A stretch of 64,000 bases of DNA. Origin: Elmis aenea (taxonomy: Eukaryota > Arthropoda > Insecta > Coleoptera > Elmidae). Positions 48,119-61,000 of this stretch are shown piece by piece. The notes below the pieces were generated by a model that saw only the letters and a list, made by a program, of their open reading frames with translations, made no database searches and was not told the origin of the DNA. The translations under genes were made by a program, and so were the position numbers. Location of the stretch: the NCBI GenBank assembly GCA_947652605.1, contig OX393580.1:21162159-21226158 (forward strand), in the 5' to 3' direction. How positions within the stretch are numbered: the first letter of the stretch is position 1; each line of letters starts with the position of its first letter.

Positions 48119-48294
48119 AGGTCTTTCAAGATAAACTGAACCGCGAAATGCACTTAGAGAGGGGATGGAGCTTGAAATGTAGACCTTTCAAAACCGTTAT
48201 ATTATTATTAGTTATAACTTATAACCCTGTTGTTGAAATCAATGGTTGAAATAGACGTATGTTTTTAGGTGGGGCAGTAATCAATGTTTTAGAC

Positions 48295-48440
48295 CAGCAT
48301 TTCTCAAAGTATGGGTCGTGTTTAATTTTTATCGGGTCGTGCTTTAAAATGACATTTCTAAACTAATTTTTTCAAAAATTTTCTTGGGGGGATGGAGACC
48401 CCTCCCCTATGGGTCGTACTCTTATTTCTAGAAAATTATC
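48295..48440. repeat. hAT-like remnant
   Basis: CAGCATTTCTCAAAGTATGG followed by gtcgtgttt, with 'cccctatgggtcgtac' about 110 bp later, resembles the end of a hAT element. No target duplication is clear. Confidence 0.3.
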
Positions 48441-49628
48441 AATATTTTGCATTTTTTTTTTATTGCACCATTTTTGCACTTTTTCAAGTTATATTACATG
48501 CAGCGCATGCGTGTATATGGGGCAAATATGAATTTTTGACAAATGACCACAATAGATAATTATGAAAACTATAAAATAAATAAAAATAAGCATTAAACGT
48601 CAAATGGTTTATTAAAATTAATAAGGTAAAACAAACATGAATACATAGTAAATTACTCATATTTAAATTACTTATGTACAATAATAATAGTGATATTTAG
48701 ACTCCCAACAGCAGGAGTTTTGCTGTACATTACATTGTGTAGCAACTTGATGTGACAATGTAATGTTGACGTCTAGGAACACTTATCTGTGTCAAACATA
48801 CATTTGCAATACACTGTATACGTGAAAAATATACTAAAACCTTTATTATTATTTTTCCTTGGTAACCACCAGTTTAGTTAGTTAATTTGAGCATTAAATT
48901 TATTTTGGACAAGAATTATTTTCAAGGAATTTTTACATACATACATAGATACAACAGGAGCTTTACAAAGAAATAAATTATAATTTTTAACAGTTGCTTA
49001 GCTTACGGATTATTTGAATACAAACATATATATATATACACAGTGGACAAAAAAAATACATTATTGTCTTTTAAGACCGTACTGCTCAATATAGGGATAC
49101 AATATTGTAAAAAATCAACACTTTACTTTAAATGATTCTCTAACAAAACTTTTCTCAATTGTATGCTGCTAATGTTGCCATAATTTTCTTTGAAATTTCA
49201 TGGTGAATTTATACAAAATTATTTTGCTGTTATAATTTTATTGTTATCTAAATATTTAATTTTTGTAAAGAGAAATTTAAGTTGATTAACTTATTTTATA
49301 GTCAAAAATTAAAGCCTCTTTAATTTAAATGATTTTTTCACACAAGCAATAAGATCCTAAAATATGGCTTTTTTTGGGCCACTGTGTATGGCTATCACTA
49401 CAAAAATTACTCCTACTTAACATAGCTATATATGTTATGCACATAGTGGTTATTTATTTATTACCTGAAGAGATTCTGTGATGAACTATTGTAAATAACG
49501 GTCATATTTGTACCATTAAATTCCTGAGAGTACAGAGGTATTTCATTAACAACTGACAAAACAAAAAAAAAGTTTCAACCCGTTTTTTGTACTTTTACGG
49601 CTTATGGAATCTTTCATTATGATGTGAG

Positions 49629-49636
49629 TGAGGTAG
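49629..49636 (-). promoter_or_regulatory. let-7 target site, 8-mer, chinmo 3' UTR
   Basis: Plus-strand TGAGGTAG, that is CTACCTCA on the chinmo sense strand, 8.4 kb past the stop. Confidence 0.55.
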
Positions 49637-50327
49637 ATTTAACATTTGTACTGTTAATGTTCTTGACTTTGGTTACACAAAACAACTGAAAGACAAGAAA
49701 AAAACAGGCAGCTAGATTCCTGACAGTGTTTAATTCGAGTGCTTATGTTTTAAACCGGTTATATTATACGCTTCGACATTCACACCAAACGCACGCACGC
49801 ACACAGACACACACGACATTACATAGAAAATCTTAAGCATGCACACTCATCAAAAATAAAATGTGCTATCCCTGAAATATACCTGAGATTTTTATAACAC
49901 AAAATAAATACGTTACACACATTTATAATTCTATTTTACGTTAACATTGCATTGCCACTGGTTTTTATCAAGACAAGTATTTTTTTTTTAAACATGAAAA
50001 CATGAAAATGCATAAAACAAATATTACACACCGATGCACTTACGATTTACTGTAACCTGATTGCGTCTGTCAGTTTATAGTCCAGGCAAAAACGTAATGA
50101 ACAATTTTGCTATATAACTACTAATAACTAAGATTAACACTAATTAAAATTTGGTTCTTAACATTTAATTTATACCTAATTAATAATTTTTTTTCCTGGT
50201 TACTCTTCGCAAATCGCAATTAACAACAAAGCTTATGATTTCTGGACTATCAACTTGCTGTGTGTGTCTCATCCCAAATAACACTACCATAAAATACTCA
50301 AAATTGTACAGTATCGAACAATTTATA

Positions 50328-50951
50328 CAGGGTGTGTAAAAATTGGCGGAAGCGCTACACGTGGCGATGTTCTTCGTAAAATTCTAAGTCGAAAATCTTA
50401 ATACGAAAATGTTGTACCATGCTTGCTGTGTCTGCAAGAGGTCCTCAAAGTTTTGACATTTAGTCCTTTAATAAGCGTTATTATTTAATACTTGCAAATG
50501 AAAAAGCTGCAATTGGTAATAAAAATAAATTTCGAATAGTATTTTTTCCTAGATATTGTGTTCTTCCTTTCAATAATTGGTGTTGAAAATATGTAAATCA
50601 CTGATTTGAATGAAAATAATACATATGGCAACATTGTCATTAGCTGTCATCTCTGTTTTTCTCGTAATTATTTCTAGTTTGTGTTTTATGATACCCAAAA
50701 GTTTGCAGCTATGTTTACGAACTGAAGGCTTTCAGTTCGAACAAAAATTGTAAATACCTAAGTAAAAATTGCAGATAAAAAAATGTCCAAACGCAAATCA
50801 ATGTATGCAATGTTGCCAATGTTTTTTTCTTTAAATTGTTCCTGAGGCCATAGGAAGCATGGTACAAGTTTTTTGTATCAAGATTTTCGACTTGGAATTT
50901 TATGAAGAACATCGCCACGTGTAGCGCTTCCGCCAATTTTTACACACCCTG
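50328..50951. mobile_element. 624-bp mariner-type foldback in the chinmo 3' UTR
   Basis: Ends CAGGGTGTGTAAAAATTGGC and its exact complement are flanked by TA. The arms continue through ggaagcgctacacgtggcga and 'ttcgtaaaattctaagtcgaaaatctt' in both orientations, about 85 bp or more, around a loop of some 400 bp. There is no transposase frame. Confidence 0.85.
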
Positions 50952-51678
50952 TATATTACGAAGGATAGGTGGCTTTAAAATTGCATACAAAATAAGTTAC
51001 ACGAATGCTAAGATTATTTTTAAAAACTACCTTTACTAGCAACGTCTGTTGCTGCAACCCATTTTATCATTATTCAAAAATTTACCCGACATTATAAAAC
51101 AATTTATGTACACGATACACGTCTATAATAACTTTAAAAACAATTCAATATAAGCTTATCAAAAGTACAATGCAAAATGCTTCATTCTTAATAACCAAAA
51201 CAAAAATAATACAAATCTAATCTAAACAAAAACAGTGCACTTTGTTAAAAATCGTTTTAAGAATAATAAAATTACATATTGCATTCACAAAAATTACTGA
51301 TATTTAATTAAAACAGCTTACTTTATATGGGGAAATTTAAATTAATATGAATTAGCAAAGGTAAGTAAGTCAGGTCAGGGCCCGATTTATACTTAATACC
51401 ATAAACTACGAAAAATGGAACTTTTGAGTAATACATCTACATTTTTAGCACAAGCAACTAAGCTAAATAAAGTATATATCGCGTTTTCTAAGGTGTTCTT
51501 AAGTTGGTTTATGTTCTAATCCCAATTTAAAAAAAAAGTATAAAAAACAAATTTTTACTAGTTAACAAATATTTGCTGTTTTAATATTTTTCCTTTTAGT
51601 TAACTCTACAAACAAATTATTATTAAGTAAAAATGTCTCTACAACCATTGTGCACAAGTAGGGAATATATTAACTATG

Positions 51679-53150
51679 CAGGGTGTCCCAAAAAAGCAAA
51701 TATAGCATTGATCTTAAAAAAGGGCTATTAACACTATTGTTTGGTTTGTGGTGTTGTTTAAAAATAGTGTAACATATTATTGCCATTATTAATTTGATAA
51801 GCAAATACAGAAAGGATAAAATTTAATTAAAAAAGTTTTGAAGTTTGTTTGCAGAGAGATCAAAATAGTTTTTTAGTTAAGTATTTTGCATTGTACTATA
51901 TCACACAACTTGAGTAAGAATTCCGACATTAATTCTCATGACAAAGTATTCAACCCAAAGCACATATCGACTTAATAACTATTTTATTGTTATTTCTTAA
52001 ACATTACGTGTAAGATAAAAACGTGCTCCTTTATCTGAATTCAAATCACGTGCAATAGGAATCATTTCAAAAAACAAACGAACAAATACACGACCCCTTG
52101 ATTGGGTGTACCAATGGCAGTATATATCGACCATAGACTGTAATACGAATATGTGTACATAATTACGAGAACATCGATACAATACATCTAGCAAAACTAC
52201 AAAAAATTATCCAATCTTTCACTGTCTATTAACCAACCGACAAGCAGTAAACGAATCGACTTCCAAAATATTCAAGCCACTTATGCCTTCTGACTCCTTC
52301 TGATTTAGCGAGACCCAAAAACAGACACAAGTTATTTTATGTATATCGTTAAAACGTGCAATTCACGGTTAGTGCAGTTTTTACATTAATATTTAATATG
52401 CAAGGATAATTTGTGGTATGATAGATAACATTTAACATTCAGTTTTAAAAGGATGTTATATGGGATGGTGACAACTGCTTAAGATGTACTTTAAAGTAAG
52501 TGTCATCTAAATAGCGGACGTTTACAATTACACAGGGTGACAATTAAATAAGACCATTCCAATTTTCAAAATTAATTTTCATATATCATTTGGATCATAA
52601 ATGTCTTGGCATTTCAAAAAATATGACTTATAGGCCTAATCGCATAAAGGCTAAACCCGGGATTAAACCACGTTAATCCTAGAACTAGGCAAAATCGCAG
52701 CATTTGCCACTAATATTGCCTACTTTTTTAACTTGTATTTTAACACCAGTGTTGCTTTGTGCAGTCGGGCCATAGTCAGTTAACAACACAGTATTTTTGG
52801 CTGATTACACATCTTTTTCCAAAATTCAAGTAACTCAAATTGTTAAAAAACAATATCATCATGATATCATCATTTATAATTTTTTGTTTTTAGAACAAAT
52901 GAATGGTATGTTATGTGCTTCAAGCTATGGAAAAGTGGCAAGTGAAATTTTACACGCAAGAGGTGCAAAATATGGCATTTTACGATCCTAAAAGCTGTAT
53001 TCCTAAAAATGGTGAAAAAAACTGGAACAGGATTAAAATTTTGCCACCCCATATTATGAAAAACAACCCTTATAATGTGGATTATTTCATGAAATAACTT
53101 AGTGTTCATTAATTTAAAAATTACCCTATTATGTTACACACAACACACGT
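51679..53150. other. chinmo 3' UTR segment with solo mariner-type ends and anonymous frames
   Basis: CAGGGTGTCCCAAAAAAGC at about 51680 and CAGGGTGACAATTAAATAAG at about 52533 look like single left ends. Overlapping plus-strand frames at 52797-53097 have no recognisable domain. They may be parts of decayed elements. Confidence 0.35.
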
Positions 53151-54752
53151 CATCGACGAACACTTAAATTTCACAATAATCGACATTAATCGGATAGGCT
53201 GTTTTTAAACAAATGACTGTCATGTCGAAACATTGCTCTGCCTAAATCTGTGTCAAGGTTTGAAGAGTGGAAACGATGCCTATTATTATGTGCATACATT
53301 GTAACAAACATCAACTTAATGTACTTCGTAACATGAAATTTTAGAGTCAAACAAAATCATTAGACTTTAAATACAAAAACAATTAACATTAATAATTTTT
53401 AAAACAACTAAAATAAGAACGTAAAATAAAATAAATTTTATTATTCGACGTACGAATAATGCAATAATTTTTGAAACGAACCCTGAATGCCACATATTTC
53501 TAAAAATATATATGTACACTTAAGCGAATACAGTTTATATGTAACACTCTTCAACAATGCTAGTGTACAAAAATATTACAACGTAAAGCCTATGTGATGT
53601 AAAATCGGTAACAGTTAACAGAGAGACGATATTTTTATATTACAACATGAGATGTCTGTGTTATACACAAAAAGCTTATCATTTCATCAAATTACCATTG
53701 ACAATGCTCCAACACAACTAAGAACATTATAACAAATTTGCAACTGCCAGCTTTTTAAAATAAATTGGCGATTTAAAAATGTAAATTTTAAAGTTAGTTT
53801 GGCCCATTTTGGTATTACAATTGAAAAAGTACATAACTAACTTTACAGTAGCTAAAATACTCCCAAAAATGTAAAGAAACGTTCTTGAAATTAACTGCCA
53901 TGCTCATGTATATCCCAACTAAAATAATTGAATTTGGAAAGATATTTTGTGCAGTTTTTTAAAAATGAGAGCGCAATCAACAGGCTCAAACTAAATTATA
54001 TTTACTACAAGAAATATCTCACAAGCAAAAATTGTACGACAAATTCTGTACAGAAAATATTTGGTTTCAAGTTGTAGATGTAAATTTTTGTTATTAAAAT
54101 ATTTTACACTTTATATGCAACACCGAATTAAAAATATTAAGCTGCTTTATGTTGTACAATATTAAAGGCGACAAATTGCATAACAGGTACCTTATTACAT
54201 ATAAAACATTACAATATATATTAAAAAAAAAAAAAAACATTGAGTGCTTGTTTCACTAAATTACCATCACAAACAATCACATCAAATAATGAACTTTTAA
54301 GTCAAGCAACTCACTGTATTGTTAAGCTGTTGAATCAACAACTTTTCCCTGAAATATGTGAGCACTTGAATCAAAATAAAAATGTTAACATACACATTAA
54401 AATGTATGCATTTAATTGGAGGATAAATCGGTTAAAAATATATAAAAATAAGTTTCTTAACTGTATAAAAATATTGCTACTTTGAGGAATTACAACAAAC
54501 ATCTAGTGTAATCATGTTTAGAGAAACATTATTAACACTTATGTATTTACAGAATACTGTAGTTCAATTACTTAAAAAAAATCCCAAAAGCAAGCAACTA
54601 TTTCCTTTGGTAATACCCGTTTGTTTAATAGTAGTAGGTTATCTTTAAAAATCTGAGGTAAGACACAGAAGTGTCCTTAATGTGTAAATACGTTCCAAAA
54701 TTAATTGGCAACGATTAAAAATAAACTATCTCTAATTTTTTCACTAAATTGG

Positions 54753-54760
54753 TGAGGTAG
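54753..54760 (-). promoter_or_regulatory. let-7 target site, 8-mer, chinmo 3' UTR
   Basis: Plus-strand TGAGGTAG (CTACCTCA in the transcript), 3.25 kb past the chinmo stop. Confidence 0.65.
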
Positions 54761-56308
54761 AACATTTCCATTATTAATAACTCTGTATACAACACTGAAT
54801 TATTTCGAAAAAAGTTTTCAATCTTGGTAAAATTAGCTTTTATGAAGTAAGTGTATTGTGGTAAAATAGAAAATTATGAACAAAACCAATTATTAAATAA
54901 AATTTCCAGAAACAGTAAAAAATTGTGTAATATTAATTACTTTCATCAGTAACGGTCAGTAATAAGTAATAATTCTTTTAAAATTATCCATAACTATTGA
55001 AAAATATGATCAAAAAGTTTTATTGTAAGGGTATATGATTTATTTATTAAGTGGGTTTATGTTTTTTAAACTAAATGTTTAATTTACTTTAAATTCATTC
55101 AATTTTCAATGGTGTTAAGTTTTATTCAATTATGGATTTGACCATTAAGAATCCTGTTTCTGGTCATTTAATATGATTACTGGTATTTTTTTAGTCACTG
55201 ATTATTGAGTTTTACCACAATAAGGTATTTTGTTGCTAACAACAGATATACGAGGTAAATATTGGTATTTTAACATCAACTATATATAATACACGTTTTA
55301 TAAGTTTCTATTTGTACATTACTTAGGTACCTTGAGTTTTGAATAATAAGCACACGGCAACCTGCACTGTTTCGATTATTTGTACGGAGCTTAAAAGATA
55401 TGTAAATATTATTTAAAAAACGTAAAAACGGGGCACTTGTTTGGCAAAAAAATCTTATGAGCCATTTCTAAAATTAGGAACTATTGTAGGTGTATTGGAA
55501 CAAGTGGCATAGATATAAATTTCCTGAGAGGCAGTTGCAATGTTAAGGACACTGGGGGGCAAAAAATATGGCCCCAGTTCAGAACTACAAGAACATAAGA
55601 CAGTGGGTGTAGCTATCGATTTATGAAGAGGGAGTTGTAACAATTTGATTTTTTGTCAGGGCCCCAGTTCAGGGCTAGAACAGCATGGGCCAACTAAATT
55701 TTCTACAAAAAAACTGCAAGATATTAATGAAAAGTTTGAGGGGTATAAATGTTAAAAAAATTAAAATCAAAACCTGTTGTTTCAAGAAAAACCTAATTTG
55801 AATCCATGGATCCATTCTTTAACTACACCATTCTTACTATGCCATTGGTTACAATACACTCTGTTGTAAACATTTATTTAAAATACATGCATATTCGATT
55901 TGGCAAAAAAATGTGTCTTGATGTTTGATTAATTCAATGTATTACCATAATCCACTGTAAGTATTATGGAACTGTTTATTTTGTTCAATTGGAAACTAGC
56001 AATTAGTTTCATTGCTTTTCTAAAGCAATTTTTTATAGCTTGCATTAAATTTTGAGATTTTCTTGTAGCAAATAATATTCTTTGCTGTTCTTAGTTGCAA
56101 TTGAAATTTTTGAATAGCAGATAGCTTAAATAAGTCTCCTGCTTATTTAAAAATCTAACACAGACATCTTTAAGTGTTTTGATTTTAAACGTATGCTATG
56201 AACCATAGTATGTTGAGATTAAAAATCCATTCTTCGATGAAAGCACATACACATGTATATGTTCTGCAGTAAGGACTTTGTGTATAAGGAATAACGAATA
56301 CTGTATAT

Positions 56309-56316
56309 TGAGGTAG
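56309..56316 (-). promoter_or_regulatory. let-7 target site, 8-mer, chinmo 3' UTR
   Basis: Plus-strand TGAGGTAG followed by GTTTATA; the transcript side reads TATAAAC next to CTACCTCA, which could add partial pairing to the let-7 3' half. It lies 1.7 kb past the stop. Confidence 0.7.
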
Positions 56317-57122
56317 GTTTATAAGACAATTACCTATTGATTGACTAGTTAAGGAACAGTAATAATTAATATCCATTTGGTTCAAAAAAAGGATTATGGC
56401 ATAAGTTAAACTATAGCATATTTATGTGTTAAATATTTGTCACTAATTATTAGTGTCACAAACAGGGTTCTATTTTCTTGGAAGAGCGTGGTATTTTATA
56501 CTGGCTCCACCAACCTAAACTTATTTTTAAAATTTAATTTTGGCATAATATACAAGTTTGAAGTTCTCAAGAAGGACATTTTTTCTTCTACGGAAATTAA
56601 ACCAAAATAAAAAACTCATATAAACTACACAAAAGCTGCAGTGGATGTTAAACAGTGGCTCTAAAACATAAAATAATGGAATTTTTAGGTGTTCCTCACA
56701 CCTGACGTTTATTGAGCTTGCCTCCTTAGGACAAGCTCGATTATAACACAAACTCACTTAAGTTTATCACCCGAATTGTTGCTTTTAAAAAGAAGCGAGC
56801 GTTATCGCAGTTTCGACTAAAAATAATCTGTTTAACATCCACACTATCAACTACGACGCGAACATATCAACATATATACAAACTGAATGAAATGAGAAAG
56901 AGCACTTTATGAAAATATAGAATAAATCTTGAGTTATCGCACGATGTAATAATTCTCTAAATAGCAACAAATATATATCTACGCAGAAGCGAACTATTAC
57001 CTGAGTTTTATATGGAACTAAACACTAGATATATTATTATTATTATTACTAGCTGTGGATGTGTTGCACTTTTATGACTAGCAGATACTAAAATATATAT
57101 AACTGAGGCAGCCAGTTGAGTC

Positions 57123-57130
57123 TGAGGTAG
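57123..57130 (-). promoter_or_regulatory. let-7 target site, 8-mer, chinmo 3' UTR (stop-proximal)
   Basis: Plus-strand TGAGGTAG (CTACCTCA in the transcript), about 0.88 kb past the stop, in a locally less AT-rich stretch. Confidence 0.7.
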
Positions 57131-57313
57131 GTTTACTGGTTTAACAGCGCTGTCAACTGCACCGTGGGACCAGGACGGTTGATAATCATAATCACCCTGG
57201 CTTACAAAAACATTTACACAATACACCTAAACCTATCGTCTTACTTGCAAAATAAGTAATACAAAGTAATATAAGTACAAGAAAAAATATCTTCCGTATC
57301 TTCTCTTCATATA

Positions 57314-57645
57314 CAGGGTGGGTCAAAAATTCCAGGTTCAACATGGATATTTCGCTTAACTTACATGTACAAGGTTGGTTAAATTGTGGCAAAGTTAAGA
57401 AACACAAAATATGATTCAAGATAGTGTTTTTAGTTTTTCAACATCTCTAAAAACAAAAGAAATTCAGCAAACAAACGTAAATCAATTTTTTTAGTTTTCC
57501 TCAGTAACTCCTGAACTAAGAGGGCTATAATAATTTTTTTTTCAGATTTAAGTTCAGCACTAAATTAAGCCCACAATTTAACAGTCTTTGTAGCTCCTAA
57601 GATAAGCGGGATTCGCGTGTTGAGCCTTGAATTTGGGACACCCTG
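57314..57645. mobile_element. 332-bp mariner-type MITE in the chinmo 3' UTR
   Basis: Starts TA|CAGGGTGGGTCAAAAATTCC and ends gaatttgggacaccctg|TA; 'aggttcaac' and 'gttgagcct' pair near the ends. It lies between the stop codon and the first let-7 site cluster boundary. Confidence 0.7.
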
Positions 57646-58011
57646 TAAGTTTCTCACATATTCACAAGATTCTATTTGTAAAAATTTAACAATAATCCTA
57701 AAGTACAAGTAAAGAAACTTACGAAATATTAAAGAACGCAACAATCGTAATCCGAATGTGGCGATCTTGACCCGTCTACATGGACTAATTAAAAACCACT
57801 TTACTTTAAAAACAAGACCAGCTCGTACTGTTTAAAACATTCTCCATTACTTTTAAAGTATAAAAACACCTACCATATTTAGTTAACAACACAGACAAAA
57901 GTCATAAAGCTGCAGCACGCTATCGCTTTAACTACTGACTCCTAATTCGCTTCAATATTTACAATACCTTGTCGCGTGCTGCAGGGTGCATCTAACAACA
58001 TTCACGTGTGC

Positions 58012-61000
58012 TTACTGATTATGGTTGTGGGCCGCCTGCTGCGATTGCTGGAACGCTTTCAGGCTTAACTCGGTCTTGTGCTCGCGTGCTATGTGTCTCC
58101 GCACTGTGTTATTCCTGGTGAAAGTGCGCGAACAGAAGGGGCAGGGCACTCGAATTCCTTGATGGCGTTGCCTTATGTGGGCTCGAAGGTTTGTTTCATA
58201 TCCATAAAGTCGCTCGCAAAAAGGGCACTTCAATTTCTTGCCTGCATCAAAATTTCCATCAGTATCTTAACTGCACATTGGGATATATACAGTGTGTCCC
58301 ATAATAAAAAAATCTGTCCATTACTCTTTGTAATAGTTAAAGGAAAGATAATTTATTGTATGACAATCATTAATATTTTTAAAATCCAAGCAAAGGAACA
58401 GAGGATACAGCCCCAATCAAAAATAAAGAAAGATAACTTTTAAAATGTAATACAGACAACCTGACAAAAACAATTTTTCTCCCCTAAAAGTGACAACAAA
58501 CATTTTACTTTAATAAGCAATTATCTTTGTTAACTGAAACATACACAGTACTTAACAATTTTGATGGTGCCATCATTTCTTGAATCTCAAAAAATACCTA
58601 CAAATTTTGAAGTAACTTCTCCTGTACGGAGCTGAATCAAGGCAAAAGAATTATACAAACAAACGACTATCTTGGACTTTTTGAGCTCCACTTCTTAAGA
58701 AACATTTTTGCTGGTTCTGGTAAAGATTGTATAAAAATCAGTATTTTACCAAAGTAACTAAAATCCAAAATATGTTTCTTCCCTAAGCTAATTTTGTTTT
58801 TGGAAAAAATCAGTATAAACGCAAGTAGTTTAAGAAATAAAAATTTTGGCACTCACCATCCGGTGTTGTGACGGAACTACTTTTGGTATTCAATTTGCCT
58901 GTCACTGAATTCCAGAGTGTTGATGGCATCAGATCTGCTTTTTCTCGTTCAATGTCATAATTAGATAATGGACCTAAGGAACCATTCGCTGCAGTACCAT
59001 TACTTCCATTCCCGCCTGTGGTACTTAACGGTTCTTCCTTTACTAGTGGCTCTATTTTCATTCGTAAATCTGAAATTAAACAAACATTAATTATGCCAAA
59101 GCATAGATAAATAACATACAAACTTAAGAAATTAGTTAATTTTTGTTTGGATAAAGCAATTATTATTTTTTTATTTGTTAAAATTCCAAACAGAAAATTT
59201 CACACAACAAATGAGTCATTTATTAACTGAGTTTCAAAAATTAAAAAAACCCAAATTGTATAAAATCTGGAGCTTGACAAATACAACAAAAATTTAGTAC
59301 CTATCATACATCTAAGAAATTTAATCTTAAGGAACCAATAGATGACTTATTTGTTTACCCAAAAAAAAGATAGCAACATCAGTTCCAGGGACTAAATGCA
59401 TATCGTATTATTTGCAGAGCGAACTGATAAAAAAATTTAATTCTGCACTTAAAATGAAAACAGGTTAACACCGATATTTATATAACAATCATTTCAAAAC
59501 AAACAATGTTTGTAAATACTGTGAATGAACCAATAAATTTTTATATGTGCAATTAAACACTCATATGAAATGTAAGTTTATTTTTTATTAGAAAAGAAGC
59601 TTCATATTGCCAATTTCTGAGTAAATTGTGCTTATCTACTAATCACATTCTGAAGGCTTTAAAAATACCTAGCACTTCAAAAAATTTATGTAATTAAATC
59701 AATTCTTGATAACAACTGTTATACATTTGCAATACAAAAGAAAATTGTATGCACTATGCATACTTATTTTTTTTTGGGCAAAAGTTTCTTTCATTTAATG
59801 TAATATTCCAAATGTGGATTTATATTTTAAAAGAAATTTTGTCAAAAAAATAGAATTATTTTTAATGTTTATCGTTTACTTTTCCCATATTATCTTTGTG
59901 TATAAGCAGATGGATTTATTACTGCAATACTATTAAGCCGGTTTTGTTTAGTTATCATTTTTTATCTATAAAAATGATAACATTTGCAAACACAACAGCA
60001 TATTGTTAAATTACATTAGGAACCGTAAATTTCTGGAAATTGCCAGCTCTATATTAATAGCAACAAGTTGTTTGATTATCATTCCTTGATATATAATCAC
60101 ATGATCTGTATTTCCCAGAGATATGAGTAGTTAATTTTAAAAGTAATCAGTTTTTATATCCATCTTTTTTATATTTATATAACTTCTGAACATCGATTCT
60201 CAAAGTTTAAATATTTGGTGAATCCCCAAATGTCATTAATTATAATGTTAAACATTTAATTATGAAAGGTATATTACAGCTCTTTCTCTTAGGAGGAGGG
60301 TAAAAAGCTCCAACTAAGAAGCATTTTTGAAGAGAAAATAAGGAGATCCAAAAAACATTTTTGCTTATAACTGTTTTTTGCCACTTGATTTTTGAGATTT
60401 TTGGTTTAAACTTAAACCAAAACCTTGGGCTAATATTAAAAACATTATAATTGTTTTTTTTCCCATCCAACAACAGTTTAATATTAGCAGAATCTAAAGC
60501 ACAATTTTGGAACCAACGTGTTTAAAAATAAACGTGATTGTACAGAAGGGCATTAAAATTTTGTTAAAGTAAGAAATGTTAGTCCAATATTTTGACTAAA
60601 GTTTGGGCTCAAATTTGCAAAAATTATATGGCAAATAGAAAAGTTATGAGCAAAGTAAAACACTTCAATATTTTTAGACATACGAAGTACTCTACATTTC
60701 TTCTTTCAGAGAGGAAATTATTAAGGGAGGGAGCATATTTTCACTATTGCTTTTTTTCTTATTAAACCCAAAAAGTTATGTTTTAAACTTTATTTTACAC
60801 TTGATGTTAAATACCAAAATAAAATGGAATGATAATCGAAATGTGGAAAAACGAATTGATCCATTAGGATGAAATAATTCTTACCTTCTGGACATCCTGG
60901 ATCTCGAAAGTGTTCTTTAGAATTACTTTCCGGGCAAATCAGGGCAGTAGCAGCGGATTCAGGGTCAAAACGGTTTTCTGGAGGTGCATCTCCTTCTGGT

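Larger units (their letters stand above)
48111..58011 (-). other. chinmo: Probable very long chinmo 3' UTR
   Basis: No coding signal occurs on either strand between the chinmo stop and the mariner at 46.3 kb. Four exact let-7 8-mer sites in sense orientation (57123, 56309, 54753, 49629) and one 7-mer (48112) fit one continuous 3' UTR of 8.4-9.9 kb. Transposon insertions interrupt it at 57314-57645 and 50328-50951. The true 3' end is not visible; 48111 is the furthest let-7-like word, not a measured end. chinmo is known for long let-7/miR-125-regulated UTRs in Drosophila. Confidence 0.6.

Noticed and set aside
52797..53097. Two overlapping frames in the chinmo 3' UTR interval
   Set aside because: They overlap in different frames, have no domain, and lie antisense to the likely UTR.
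60790..60884. Extension of the chinmo linker exon beyond GCPEG
   Set aside because: A gtaag donor at 60884 and phase-correct joining to LRMKIEP show that the downstream codons are intron.
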